Below are positions 20,463-32,580 of a stretch of 64,000 bases of DNA, in pieces (the first letter of the stretch is position 1; each line of letters starts with the position of its first letter). The notes below the pieces were generated by a model. It saw nothing but the letters and a program-made list of their open reading frames with translations. It was not told where the DNA came from and did not search any database. Source of the stretch: Stomoxys calcitrans (taxonomy: Eukaryota; Arthropoda; Insecta; Diptera; Muscidae); NCBI RefSeq assembly GCF_963082655.1, contig NC_081555.1, positions 152,065,007-152,129,006 on the forward strand, read 5' to 3'. Made by a program: the position numbers and the translations under genes.

Positions 20463-21482
20463 AACAAGTAAAAATGTGCTAAGTTCGGCTGGGCCGAATC
20501 TTATATACCCTCCACCATGGATCGCATTTGTCGAGTTCTTTACGCGGTATCTCATTTAAGGCAAACAAAGAATATTAAATAAGAACTATTTTGCTATTGG
20601 AGCTATATCAAGTTATAGTCCAATTCCGACCATTAATGAATTGAATGCTAAACATTGTAGAAGTTATGGTGGTATATTTTAGTCCATTCAGATAAGAATT
20701 GCGCTTTGTAGGGGCTCAAGAAGCAAAATCGGGAGATAGGTTTACATGGAAGCTGTATCAAGCTATTGATCGATTCATACCATATTAGACACGTATGTTG
20801 AAGATCATGATCGTTGTACAAAATGTTTGCCAAATCGGATGAGAATTGCGCCTTCTAGAGGCTCAAGAAGTCAAAATCCCAGATCGGTTTATATGGCAGC
20901 TATGTCAGGTTATGTCATGATTTGCGCCATACCTAGCTCAGTTATTGGAAGTCACAACAAAATACCTCATGCAAAATTTCAGCCAAATCGGATGAGAATT
21001 GCGCCTTTCAGCGGCTCAAGAAATCAAGATCCAATATCGGTTTATATGGCAGCTATATCGAAACATTGACCGATTTAAACCATACTTAGCACGGTTGTTG
21101 GAAGTGGTACCAAAACACCACGTGCAAAATTTCAGTCAAATCGGAAAATAAATGCGCTGTCTAGAGGCTCAAGAAGTCAAGACCCAAGATCGGTTTATAT
21201 GACAGCTATATCAAACCATGGACCGAATTGGCCCATTAACAATCCCAACCGACCTATACTAATAAAAAGTATTTGTGCAAAATTTTAAGCGCCTAGCTTT
21301 ACTCCTTCGAAAGATAGCGTGCTTTCGACAGACAGACGGACGGATATGGCTAGATCGACTTACAATGACAGGACGATCAAGAATATATGTACTTTATGGG
21401 GTCTCAGACGCATATTTCGAGGTGCTACAAACGGAATGACGAAATTAGTATGCCCCCATCCTATGGTGGAGGGTATAAAAAA
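20463..21482 (-). mobile_element. HINE type B, both termini present
   Basis: + strand start AACAAGTAAAAATGTGC, palindrome GTTCGGCTGGGCCGAA, then TATACCCTCCACCATGG. The end is CCTATGGTGGAGGGTATAAA. Inside are about five monomers with CGGTTTATATGGCAGCTAT, then the conserved 5' block (AAGAATATATGTACTTTATG). About 1.0 kb, no ORF. Confidence 0.8.
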
Positions 21483-21705
21483 AATCTAGAAGTTTAAGGC
21501 GAAAAACATTATTAGAATGTGAAAAGATTCGTAACACAGTTGGCAATATATTCCAACATCTTGCCAAACCAATTGCAAAAGATCTCTCAAATATAGACCT
21601 CAATATACGGGGCAACAAGATATACTTCTACTTGAGCGACAAAAATTAAAATATCTACATAATGTCATAGGCACTGCACTTTTAAGAATCTTATAGAAAA
21701 ATGTA

Positions 21706-21942
21706 TTGGGTGCCCAAAAAGTAATTGCGGATTTTTCATATAGTCGGCGTTGACAAATTTTTTCAACGGCTTGTGACTCTGTAATTGCATTCTTTCTTCT
21801 GTCAGTTATCAGCTGTTATTTTTAGCTTGCTTTAGAAAAAAAGTGTAAAAAAAGTATATTTGATTAAATTTCATTCTAAGTTTTATTAAAAATGCATTTA
21901 CTTTCTTGTAAAAAATCCGCAATAACTTTTTGGGCAACCCAA
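21706..21942 (+). mobile_element. Mariner-derived MITE, copy d
   Basis: TTGGGTGCCC end (one base shorter than other copies) and GGGCAACCCAA end, TA flanks. It splits the 3' part of LINE-L4. Confidence 0.9.
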
Positions 21943-22522
21943 TAGTATTGCGTAGATCAATATAGCGGTAAAAGGAAGTGCTCAGAAAGTCTTTTACGTA
22001 CTTCGAAATATGTTTGCGGACAAGAACGTTATACACTAATTGAACCACCATATTCATAATTCGCTACAATTTCTCAAGATTGTTGTCAAAAGTTCCTGAT
22101 ACGACTTCGAATCCGTACAGAATCTGTGGTAATAAAAAAGCGTGAGCAAGTCTCTTTTTACCCATAATGAACCCGAGAATGAACAATGTCAATATGACTA
22201 CCAAAATTCAAATCCTTGTCAATAGTGACTCCCAAGCATTTCAGCCTATCTACAAATTTAGCGCGAGAACTCTGTACCAGTATGTCGAACTCAGATTGCA
22301 AATGGGATCCAATCAACATAGCCTTAGTCTTCAAGGGATTTATAGAAAGGGAGTAAATGCTAGACCACAATAAGACCCTACTAAGACAAGTGATTACTTC
22401 GGATTCCAAACGATTGCCAGAATTACGATCAGCACTAAATGCAGATTTAAATCATCGGCAAAAATAAAAGTGTTACACTGGCTTGGTTCTAGGAATTCTG
22501 AAAAATCATTAATGTAAAGTAA

Positions 22523-24078
22523 AACAAGTAAGAAGGCGTTAAGTTCGGCCGGGCCGAACTTTGGATACCCACCACCTCGGGTATATATGTGAACCACATT
22601 TCGTCAAAATCCAGTGGAAAATGCATACCTTAAGCCCCATAGCAGCTCTATAGATATCATCCGATTTAGACCAAATGCTTGTAAGTACAAGTCATTGTTC
22701 AACCGAGAGAGCGGTCTATATGGCAGCTATATCCAAATCTGGACCGATCTGGGCCAAATTGAAGACAAATATCGAAGGGCCCAACACAAGTCATTGTCCC
22801 AAATTTCGGCGACATCGGACAATAAATGCGCTTTTTATGAGCCCAAAACCTTAAATCGAGAGATCAGTCTATATGGCAACTATATCCAAATCTGAACCGA
22901 TCAGGGCCAAATAGAAGAAAGATATCGAAGGGCCTAAGGCAAATCACTGTCCCAAATTTCAACAAAATCGGATAATAAATGTGGCTTTTATGGGCCTAAG
23001 ACCATAAATCGGAGGATCGGTCTATATGGCAGCTATATCCAAATTTGGACCGATCTGAGCCAAATTGACGAAGAATGTCGAAGGGCTCAACGCAACCCAC
23101 TGCCCCAAATTTCAGCAAAATCGGATAATAAATGTGGCTTTTATGGGCCTAAGACCATAAATCGGAGGATCGGTCTATATGGCAGCTATATCCAAATTTG
23201 GACCGATCTGGACCAAATTGACGAAGGATGCCGAAGGGCTCAACGCAACTCACTGTCCTAAATTTCAGCAAAATCGGATAATAAATGTGGCTTTTATGGG
23301 CCTGAGACCATAAATCGGAGGATCGGTCTATATGGCAGCTATATCCAAATTTGGACCGATCTGGACCAAATTGACGAAGAATGTCGAAGGGCTCAACGCA
23401 ACTCACTGTCCCAAATTTCAGCAAAATCGGATAATAAATGTGGCTTTTATGGGCCTAAGACCACAAATCGGAGGATCAGTCTATATGGCAGCTATATCCA
23501 AATCTGGACCGATCTGGGCCAAATTGACGAGGAATGTTGAAGGGCCTAACACAACTCACTGTGCCAAATTTCAGCAAAATCGGATATAAAATGTGGCTTT
23601 TATGGGCCTAAGACCCTAAATCTGAGGATCAGTCTATATGGCAGCTATATCCAAATTTGGACCGATCTGAGCCAAATTGACGAAGGATGTCGAAGGGCCC
23701 AACGCAACTCACTGTCCCAAATTTCAGCAAAATCGGATAATAAATGTGGCTTTTATGGGCCTAAGACCCTAAATCGGCGGATCGGTCTATATGGGGGCTA
23801 TATCAAGATATAGTCCGATATAGCCCATCTTCGAACTTAACCTGCTTATGGACAAAGAAAGAATCTGTGCAAAATTTCAGCTCAATATCTCAATTTTTAA
23901 AGACTGTAGCGTGATTTCAACAGACAGACGGACAGACGGACGGACATGTCTAGATCGTCTTAGATTTTCACGCTGATCAAGAATATATATACTTTATAGG
24001 GTCGGAAATGGATATTTTGATGTGTTGCAAACGGAATGAAAAAATGAATATACCCCCATCCTTCGGTGGTGGGTATAA
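22523..24078 (-). mobile_element. HINE type A, complete, about seven internal monomers
   Basis: + strand order: AACAAGTAAGAAGGCG; perfect palindrome GTTCGGCCGGGCCGAAC (22543-22559); GGATACCCACCACC (22563-22576). Then ~153-bp monomers whose CGGTCTATATGG marks fall near 22711, 22863, 23017, 23171, 23323, 23476, 23629 and 23782. Then the conserved block (GACTGTAGCGTGATTTCAAC, AAGAATATATATACTTTA) and GGTGGTGGGTAT (24065-24076). The architecture equals that of Drosophila INE-1 read on the minus strand. Inserted in the LINE-L4 RT core without a target duplication. Confidence 0.85.
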
Positions 24079-24665
24079 AAAGTAGGGGCTCTAAAACCGA
24101 ACCCTGTGGCATACCAGAAATTAAGGACATAATTCCAGATTTTATTCCATTTAACTCAACAAATTTGCAGGCAGACCTGGCAAAACCAAAGTAGATTCTA
24201 AGCTTCTCAATCCCGAAGCAAATGGAGTTAAAAGCTTTCGTCAAGTCAAGCGATAGAAGAGCATTAACTTTACTTTACTTTAATATCATTCCTAATGAAT
24301 TCAGTAAGATGTAGCAACATAGAAGTGGTACTGTGATCTGAGCGAAAGGCATATTGGAAATGTAAGATCTTTCGTCTGGTACTCATCATTATCTGCTCCT
24401 TAAGAATATATTCAAAACCCTTAGAAAGAACTGGAAGAATTGAGATCGGGCTTAAGTCCGCCGGACTGCGAATACCAGTTGAATTCGGTATTGACACCAC
24501 ACGCGCAATTTTCCACGTAGAAGTAAACTCTGAAGTCATTAAAGTAGAATTAAATAAATGTCATCGTCAACATTAGCACAGCTAATGGAAAACGTATCTT
24601 CTAAGTCAAGGAATGAGTGGATATCAGCACCTGAGTCTCTGTTAGATTGCACACTCGTAGCCAAC

Positions 24666-25189
24666 CTTATTTAATTTTTGTAGAAAAATAGTTAAAAAAC
24701 TTCGTTTCCCTAAAAAACCTTTAATTATCCGCAAACATAATATGTTTGCCGCAATTTTCTATGTAATTTTCACGTAATATTATAAATTCTTAATTTCGAT
24801 AATATTTGCTAAAAAGTGAATCACTTTTGCCAATTACATACACTTTTATGCCATAGAGTGGTAAAAAAACTGTTTGGTCACACTACGCCTTGTTATTGAA
24901 TGCCTCTTCTCAAAGTTGTTGAGTGCTACCATTTTTCATATAACTCAAAAAATACAACGGCATCGCAAACAGGTACTAAACGCAACCAAACTAGCAGGAG
25001 GAGTTGAAAAACGGGATAAATTCCAACTTAAGCAGTCACACCATGCCATCATGAGATTTAAGTTGCATGGACATACATATATAAGAAACATGCTACACTT
25101 AGAAAAAATTTGGGAAAGGATTTTCCTAAAATGTATTCAAAATATTGCGAGGTGAATTTGCTTCAAAATGAGTTGTGCATATCACTCTT
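24666..25189. other. Unique sequence, no gene seen
   Basis: AT-rich. The open frame at 24874-25155 has no recognisable domain and no supporting signals. Confidence 0.45.
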
Positions 25190-25200
25190 AAAATAACAAG

Positions 25201-25305
25201 TTGTTGTTGTAGTAGCAGTGTGTGGTACACTGAGGCGGCAGCCCTTGCCGATGAAGGAATTCATCGGATCAATCCGGTACATGCAACCGGCTGCCATGGG
25301 ATTGA
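25201..25305 (-). mobile_element. SINE-B, complete copy with 11-bp target duplication
   Basis: 105 bp flanked by AAAATAACAAG at 25190-25200 and 25306-25316. On the minus strand it starts CAATCCCATGGCAGCCGG and ends CACACTGCTACTACAACAAC. This copy defines the unit as an independent mobile element of about 100 bp. Confidence 0.75.
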
Positions 25306-25310
25306 AAAAT

Positions 25311-25995
25311 AACAAGTAACAAGGACAATTGTGCCAAATTCGGTCGGGCCGAATCTTGGGAACCCATCACCATGGATTATGTTAAAAATTTATACAAAAT
25401 AAATTAAGTTAAACGACATATTTTTTTTCTACATACCAAACTTCTGTCAAACAAGCAAAATTTAAAGCTACTACGAACCGAACAAGGATGATCGAGAGAA
25501 CGGTTTACATGGGAGCTATATTTGGTTATCGACTGATTTGTACCGTACTTGGTACAGTTGTTGGAAGTCGTAACAGAACACTGCATGCAAAATTTCAGCC
25601 AAATCGGACAACAATTGCGGCTTGTAAGGGCTTCACATAGGAGCTATACCAGGTTATAGACGGATTTGAACCGTACTCGGCACACTTGTTGGAAGCCAGA
25701 ACAGAATAGTACATGCAAAATTTCAGCCAAACCGGACAAAAATTGCAGTTTGCAAGGGCTTAAGAAATCATATCGGGAGATCGATTTATATCAGGTTAAA
25801 GACCGATTTGAAACGTACTTAGCACAGGTGTTGAAAATCATAACAGAACACTATGTGCAAAATTTTTAAACCAAATCGGGCAAAAATTGCAGTTTCCAGG
25901 GGCTCAAGAAGTCAAATCGGGAGATCGGTTTATATGGGAGCTATATCTAAATCTGAACCGATATGGCCCATTTGCAGTCCCAAACGACCTACATC
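25311..25995 (-). mobile_element. HINE type C, 5' end lost
   Basis: + strand start AACAAGTAACAAGG, hairpin TTCGGTCGGGCCGAA, then GAACCCATCACCATGGATT. About four monomers with CGGTTTACATGGGAGCTAT-type cores follow. It runs into a type A copy at about 25996. Confidence 0.65.
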
Positions 25996-27386
25996 ATTCG
26001 GCCCGGCCGAACGGCCGAACCCACTACCTCGGATATATATGCTAACCACCTTTCGCCATAATCCGGTGAAAAATGCGTAATTTATGCACCCATAGCAGCT
26101 ATATCGAAATATGGTTCGATTTGCACCTAATTTGGCAGGGACATTGAGTGGTCTATTAAATATAAGTCACTGTTCAATTTTTTAGATCAAAATATTGGAC
26201 CGATCTGAACAATAAAGAACACGGATTTCGAAAAGCCTAACACAACTCACTTTCCCAAATTTTGGCGAAATCGGACAATAAATGCGCCTTTTATGGGCCC
26301 AAGACCTCCAATGGGGAGATCGGTCTATATGGCATCTATATCCAAATCTTGACCGATCTGGGCCAAAATAAAGAAGGATGTTGAGTGGCCTACCACAACC
26401 CACTGTCCCAAATTTCAGCTAAATCAGACCATAGATGTGCCTTTTATGGGCCCAAGAACTTAAATCGAGAGATCGGTCTATATGGGGTCTATATCCTAAC
26501 CTGGACCGATCTGGGCTAAATTGAATAAGGATCTCGAGGGGCCTTACAAAACTCACTGTCCCAAATTGCACCAAAATCGGACAATAAATGCGCTTTTTAT
26601 GTGCCCAAGACCTTAAATCGAGAGATCGGTATATACGGCAGCGATATCCAAATCTTGACCGATCTGGGCCAAAATTAAGAAGAATCTCGAAGGACCTAAC
26701 ACAACTCACTTTCCCAAATTTCACCTAAATCGGACAATAAAAGCGCCATTTATGGGCCTGAGACCTTTAATCGAGAGATCGGTCTATATGGGGGCTATAT
26801 CCAAATCTGGACCGCTATGGGCCAAATGGAAGTAGGATGTTTAAGGGCCTAACAAAACCCACTGTTCCAAGTTGCGGCAAAATCGAACAATAAATGCGTC
26901 TTTTATGGGCCCAAGACCTTAAATCGAGAGATCGGTCCATATGGCAGTGATATTCAAATCTGGACCGATCTGGGCCAAAATAAAGAAGAATCTCGAAGGG
27001 CCTACCAAAACTCACTGTCCCAAATTTCATCTAAATCAGACAATAAATCCGCCTTTTGTGGGCTCAAGACCTTAAATCGAATGATCGGTCTATATGGGGG
27101 CTATATCAAGATATAGTCCGATATAGCCCATATTCGAACTTAACCTGCCTTTGAACAAAAAAAGGATCTGTGGAAAGTTTCAACTCAATATCTCTATTTT
27201 TAAAGACTGTAGCGTGATTTCAACGGACAGATAGACAGATGGATGGACGGACATGGCTAGATCGTCTTAGATTTTTACGACGATCAAGAATATATATACT
27301 TTATGGGATCGAAAATGGATTTTTCGATGTGTTGCAAACGAAATGACAAAATGATATACACCCATCCTTCGGTGGTGGGTATGAAA
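25996..27386 (-). mobile_element. HINE type A, lacks the outermost 3' bases
   Basis: Starts at the hairpin (CGGCCCGGCCGAACGGCCG, itself partly duplicated), then CCCACTACCTCGG. About six 153-bp monomers follow, then the conserved 5' block and CTTCGGTGGTGGGTAT at the end. Confidence 0.75.
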
Positions 27387-27474
27387 ATGGTTATTTTGTT
27401 GGTCGAATATAAACCACTATGGTTAACTTAATTATGGTCCGAACAAAGACAATTTTGCCAGGCCAATATAGCCA

Positions 27475-27753
27475 CGGAGGCCACCGTGGCGCAGAGGTTA
27501 GCATGTCGCCTATGATGCCGATTGCCTGGGTTCAAATACGGGCACGAACATCAGAATAATTTTCAGCGGTAGTTATCCCCTAATGCTGCCATGTTAAAGT
27601 TCTCTATCAAGTGGTGTCGCTATGTGACACGACGTTCGGACTTGGCATAAAAAAGGAGGCCCTCTATCATTGAGTTTAACTTTAATCGAACTCATTGATA
27701 TGAGAGAAGTGTCTCCTGTTTTTAAATAGAATGTTAATGGGAAATTTAGTGGT
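27475..27753 (+). mobile_element. SINE-A with 10-bp target duplication
   Basis: Flanked by AATATAGCCA at 27465-27474 and 27754-27763. Head: GGCGCAGAGGTTAGCATG, B box mutated to GGTTCAAATAC. The tail ends GGGAAATTTAG. The diverged B box suggests an old copy. Confidence 0.85.
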
Positions 27754-27861
27754 AATATAGCCATAAAGCTCATACAATGAATTTTTTGTGATATTCCCGG
27801 TCATCGGACGCTGGTCTCCATATTTTGTGGTGAATTTTCGTCTTCAATACTGCTGACAAGA

Positions 27862-28086
27862 TCATCAGTGGTTATCCCCTGCTAGTGCTAACGACATTTG
27901 TGAGGTATTATGCCATGTAAAAACTTCTCCCCAAAGGGGTATCGCACTGCGGACGCTGTTTGTTCTCGGTCATTAAAAGGAGGTTCCTTCTCATTGAGCT
28001 TTAACTTCAATCGCACATCATTAATTGATATGTCAGAAGTTTACCCCTGTCTCCAATGGAATGTTCACGGGCAAATTTGCAATTTA
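27862..28086 (+). mobile_element. SINE-A, 5' truncated
   Basis: Starts in the body (CATCAGTGGTTATCCCCTGC) and keeps the rest through GAATGTTCACGGGCAAATTT. The tRNA-like head is missing. Confidence 0.7.
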
Positions 28087-31000
28087 CAAACCCATAAGAG
28101 AGCACAGATAGTACCAGTATCATTTTGTTAATCTACAAGTAAGCCTCTTTGTCATTCGCTAGTGTGAAATAATACATTTTCCACTATTTCTCTTTGTGCA
28201 TCTTTCCAACTTATTCGTTTTCCCCAATATCCTCTTTTGTTACTTACACAGACCAGGCATCTTGTGTTCCTTTTGTTACTCTCATGTTGCTGTATCCAGT
28301 AGACCGGTTCATCACCAAGTGAGGGCTTCTGTGGAGCCTTTTGGAATTAATTAAATGTCTTTAAAACTTAATAATTCCATAATATATTTTATTTTATATT
28401 TTCTTAGTTTCCACCACTTTCGTTGTTGTTCTCAGGCATTGCTTCTGGGAATGAGATATTCCAGCACGAACTCCCAAAAGAAAAAACTAAAGTCCCATGA
28501 AAATAACGTTATATATTAACAGATTTGTTGATAGCACAGCTTGATGGCGTCTGGTTGAAATTAAACATTTTTGATATGTCTGCAAGAGCCTAGGGAAGTA
28601 AGTTTTTGCCACTTAGAGGTAAAGTGGTAGCCGCTGAGTCATAGCCCAGAGGACTTAGGATTGTGGTTTCTAGTGAGTGTTGGTGAAGCTGTTGCCAAAA
28701 GCGGGCGTTTTTATTGCAAAGCCATAAATGTCAAGAATGAAAGAATGGGAGTATGTATTTTGCCACATTTTCTGAAGTCGTATTGTGGTGTTTAAAATAC
28801 CACAAAGGATTTATTTCTTACAATGAAGAATTTATAAACTTATGATTGATTGAGAATTTTAAATTTCTTGTAAAATCATCATATCAAGGAGTTAAGCCAT
28901 ATCCTTGTTTGAGAAAAATGTTTTTTTTTTTTTGGTTTTAATTGGATAATTATGTCACTCTCTTACTTAGGCAAGCAAGACCGAACATATGATAACCAGC
29001 AGGCCCGGCGTGTTAGCTTCACCATAAAATTGGCTTTTAATAAAAGAGGGGATAAAGATTTTCAGGATCATGATCCATATATTTTCCATATTCAGATGAA
29101 AAAATTGCACTGAACTTGCATTGTCCAACCTGCCCCCTAAAGTTTTTTGCTATACTATTCTTTGAAAAGAAAGCATTAAACAATGGTCTAAAGCCGGATA
29201 AAATCCTGCAATGGAATATCAAAGTATTTTCCACTAAAAAACTTTGTCAAAATGTTTTCCTTTAGAAAGTGTTTTTAAAGTTTTTTAATACAAAATATTG
29301 TCCAAGATTTTTATAGAAAATTTTTTAAACTTTTTAGTTCTGCAGTTCAGGGAGCAAAATTCCTAGATTAGAATCTAAATTAAAATCTTTATTAACTGTT
29401 GCCTTGCAACTTACCCATGTCCATAGTAAAGACGTTGTGATCCTTAAATAACAATCAATATGGGCCATGAAGCTTTAAAAGTTGAATAGATGTCCACATA
29501 CGTATTGTAAGTAGCCTCCTTGCCATTATTCATAGGTAAGACAAGTTCGTGTCTTAAGTCTTTTGTATATATATAAAAAAAAATAAATGCAGACTCGCGT
29601 TCAGCTAAAATGGAAAATGACAAAGACTTGCAATTTTCTCAATGCAGCAATTCTGCAAAAGAAATATATCCCGTGAAGCCCAGGAGATGTTGTCCGATTG
29701 CATTTTATATCAAAATCTAACCAAACTGGTTTGAACTTGCTTTACTTGCCTCTGCCTTTGTGGTATGGTGTGGCAAGGAATGTTTTGTCATGTTAGCTTT
29801 GTGCATCCGCCTTGTTTTTCTTCTTGCATTCAGCATTCAACAAAAGTTGGGGACACAAAAAGACACAAGAGTAAGCCGTTGTTCTTATATTGGTAAGAAA
29901 CCAGAATCAATTCACTGCATAGTCTCAAATGGCACAAAGCATGAGGGTGGCAGTGGCACAATACTCGAGGCATACGAAATGGAAACACAAAGCAAACCCC
30001 GAAGTTTAGGCATAGGCTTAGGCATTAGCAAACAAAATAAGTAACCATGTTAACATCTAAAGTTAACAACTATTTGAAGTCGGCTAAATAACAAAAGACT
30101 TGACAGCGGCCGAGAGGTGGGGAAAATATGCGCAGACACAAAACAGTTTGCACACATAGTATGAGACTGCGGACAAAAAAAAAATTAAAGACAAAATTGG
30201 ATGCGTCATGCCAGGCACCCACATGCCATTGTTGCTTGCTGCGAATCAAAAACATGGCGGGCCATCTATTTCGGGCCTCTCATTGTGAGACTTTTGTCAG
30301 CAAAACCTTAGATACTAGCACATACTCGCATGTCTGATGGTGTGGCTTGATGTGTTGTGGTCTGTTTCGCTCTGCCATTTCAGTTTGATGTTGGCCGTTT
30401 AATATATTCGTAGTTTAATTTGAAATGCTTTTTATAGACTAACTTAACAACTTTGGCTCGAAATGCTGTTGCTGCCAACAACTTTGTGTTAGCAGTCACT
30501 TATAGCCATAAATTAATCATTTATCACAACTGTATACAGATAAAACCAAACACATAGATGGACACACATCGTTGTGTTTTGTCAGCGAATTAACCAGTTA
30601 AGAAGGGGCCAATAGCAATAGCAGCAGCATCCATAGCCATAATAATAAGTCAATGCTTAAAATTGATAAACAGTGGTTGAAAATGTGAGATATGTTGGCC
30701 CAGATTTGGAACCTTAAATAGTAGTGTCCAGATTGGAAGAATTCTAAGTTAGAAGTTTCATTAGTGCATGATCTATATTGATCTATAAATAGTTAAAAAA
30801 TGTATACACATAACATATGTAATGAAGGACGTACAAGCATTTTAAGTTAAAAATTTCTTTGGTATCTATAATAAACAAAATCCTTGTATTATAAAAGAGT
30901 TGCGAATAAACAAACTGATTTTTTGTTTTTTAGAACTTGTACAAGAAATTCCATATAACGAATAAATAATTTAAGTTAAAAGTTGGCCCCGTGTGGCAAA

Positions 31001-31134
31001 GGAGATACGAACAAGCTATTCAACCCATTAACGCCTAATCCTCCATTCCCTTGCCCGATTTTTATGAAATTTCATGCATTCATTATATAGAACATTTATA
31101 TTGACGTAGTAGAATGGATTAGGTTATGTTAAAG
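28087..31134. other. Unique intergenic DNA, no gene supported
   Basis: About 3 kb of AT-rich sequence. Open frames (e.g. 29760-30044 on +) show no known domain, no splice context and no homology I recognise. One shared repeat is at 29140-29235. Confidence 0.5.
29140..29235. repeat. Short non-coding repeat shared with 44690-44790
   Basis: Contains TTTTTTGCTATACTATTCTT and AAGCATTAAACAATGGTCTA. The second locus has TTTTTTGCTAAACTATTCTT and AAGCATTAAACAATAGTCTT. About 85 bp alignable by eye. Confidence 0.55.
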
Positions 31135-32158
31135 TGGCAGTCTGCCATCAGACTCATTTAGATGTTTTCGCCCAACCGCTAAATCAGTTCTCAAAGAAAT
31201 GAGAAGCTAAAGTGGAACTCATTCTGACTGCCAGTGCGGGAAGACTTAGCTTGCATGTCGCAAGAGGCATATCAATGGTTGCCTGGCTGTCTGAGAAGAT
31301 ATTTATGCCAGTCTTGGATGGCAATGATCTCTGCTTGATACACACTGCAGTTGTCGAGTAACCGTCTCGATATGACCAGTTCTTGTTTTTCAGAGTACAC
31401 CCCAAAGCCCACTTGGTCCTCTAGTTTGGAACCATCCGTGTAGAAGTCTTCTATTACCATGGACATAGTAGTTCCAACCGATTCTATCAAGAATAGTGGT
31501 ACAGTACTTTTTATCAAAAAGCGCCTCAGTCAGTGTGTAATCCACTGGAATATCGGAAATTGTACCAAGGATAGCAGTATATGTAGCCGCCACATGACCA
31601 AAGAGAAAACCTCCTTAGCCTCACCGCAGTGGACCCAGCAATTTGTCTCGCCAAAATGTCCAGAGACATTAGGTGTAGAATTAAATTCAGTACATCAGAT
31701 GGTGTCTTCCTGAGTGCGGTTGCACAAACATGTCATCTTTTTGATTCGGTTGAGTATTGAACAGTGGGTGGACTTTTAAAGCGGCGTCCACCAGACCACA
31801 ACACCATATACAATAGCATTATAGGTGCGGCAACTGCAGGTGTATAGGGCAAGATTTGCCTTTCTTGTCCTTTCCAAAATGTTGGATTTGGAGTTCAATT
31901 TCCTGTCCAGCAAAATATCCAGCTATTTTGCGCTGTAGGTAACTGGTATCTCCTGTTGAAAAGAACTACTTTTGTCTTGAACGGATTTACGCCCAGACCA
32001 TTTTTGGAAGTATATCTCTAAGAGTGGTGGTAAACATTCCCCTAACAGTATTAGACATCATCAGCATTCGCGACCACTTTTGCAATATATTGTTAATGGC
32101 TATGTTCAAACTGACAGAACACCATTGAGTAACGAGCTCACTTATGCAAAACCGGTGC
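31135..32158 (-). mobile_element. LINE-L3 fragment with RNase H domain
   Basis: The minus-strand reading starts in the RT palm (ANADDV, corresponding to YADDV, near 32070). It continues through a thumb region (NPFKTKVVLFNRRYQLP), IKSTVPLFLIESVGTTMS and the RNase H domain (DFYTDGSKLEDQVGFGVYS; later INIFSDSQATID). It matches the + strand copy at 61850-64000. Many frameshifts. Its 5' side is cut at a HINE end (GGTGGTGGGTATAAAAA at 32160). Confidence 0.75.
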
Positions 32159-32580
32159 CTGGTGGTGGGTATAAAAATAAGCATAGAGCTGAAACTTTTC
32201 ATATATACTTTTTTCTTGACCGGTTTACTGTAAAATGGGCTACATCGGAAGATATCTAGATATAGCCCAACTTATAGACCGTTCTCGATTAGTTTCTTGA
32301 TCCCATAAAAGGCACATTTAGCTGAAATTTGTTTCAGTGGGTTGTCTTTAACTCGTTCACATAGAGCGATCTCCCGTTTTGAGGTTTGAAGCATTTATTG
32401 TCCGATTTCGCTGACGTCCCTGACGAATTCGATACCATATTTGGATACAGCTGCCATATAGACTGATCTCTCGATTACAGGTTTTGGATCCATAAAATGA
32501 GTATTTATTACCCCATATCAACAAATATTAGACAGGGAGTTATTTTTTACCATAGGCATCGTTGCTCGATATGGTCTAGA
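32159..32580 (+). mobile_element. HINE fragments
   Basis: A 5' end on the minus strand (32160-32176), then from 32225 a + sense type A fragment with GACTGATCTCTCGATTACAG and CCATAAAA...TATTTATT phrases. No 3' hairpin. Confidence 0.5.

Larger units (their letters stand above)
21485..24665 (-). mobile_element. LINE-L4 (CR1/Jockey-type RT), interrupted twice
   Basis: Minus-strand RT pieces: near 24539, STWKIARVVSIPN and PISILPVLSKGFEYILKEQI, then FQYAFRSDHSTTSMLLHLTE; near 24130, GMPQGSVLEPLLF; after the insertion, LLYINDFSEF and FIFADDLNLHL (the xADD active-site box, here FADD). The thumb follows with INPLKTKAMLIG and FVDRLKCLGVTIDKDLNFGS (to 22160), and the C-terminus runs to about 21490. Interrupted by HINE-A (22523-24078) and a MITE (21706-21942). 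Several stops and frameshifts. Confidence 0.75.

Noticed and set aside
20463..21482. HINE ends as ordinary cut-and-paste terminal inverted repeats
   Set aside because: The inverted motifs are subterminal and the two outer ends differ (AACAAGTA versus TATAAAA). There is no consistent duplication, and one end has a separate hairpin, which fits Helentron-associated elements better.
23149..23589. Repetitive open frames on both strands in HINE arrays (also at 26182-27030, 46557-46979, 56243-56500)
   Set aside because: They follow the ~153-bp monomer, which is a multiple of 3 in most units, so long frames appear on both strands without codon conservation.
22521..24084. AAAGTA on both sides read as a 6-bp target duplication of the HINE
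   Set aside because: The LINE protein reading is restored to full consensus length only if no bases were duplicated, so the similarity comes from A-rich flanks and element ends.
29760..30044. 94-residue + strand open frame in unique DNA
   Set aside because: No known domain, no splice or promoter context, and a composition like that of the surrounding intergenic DNA.
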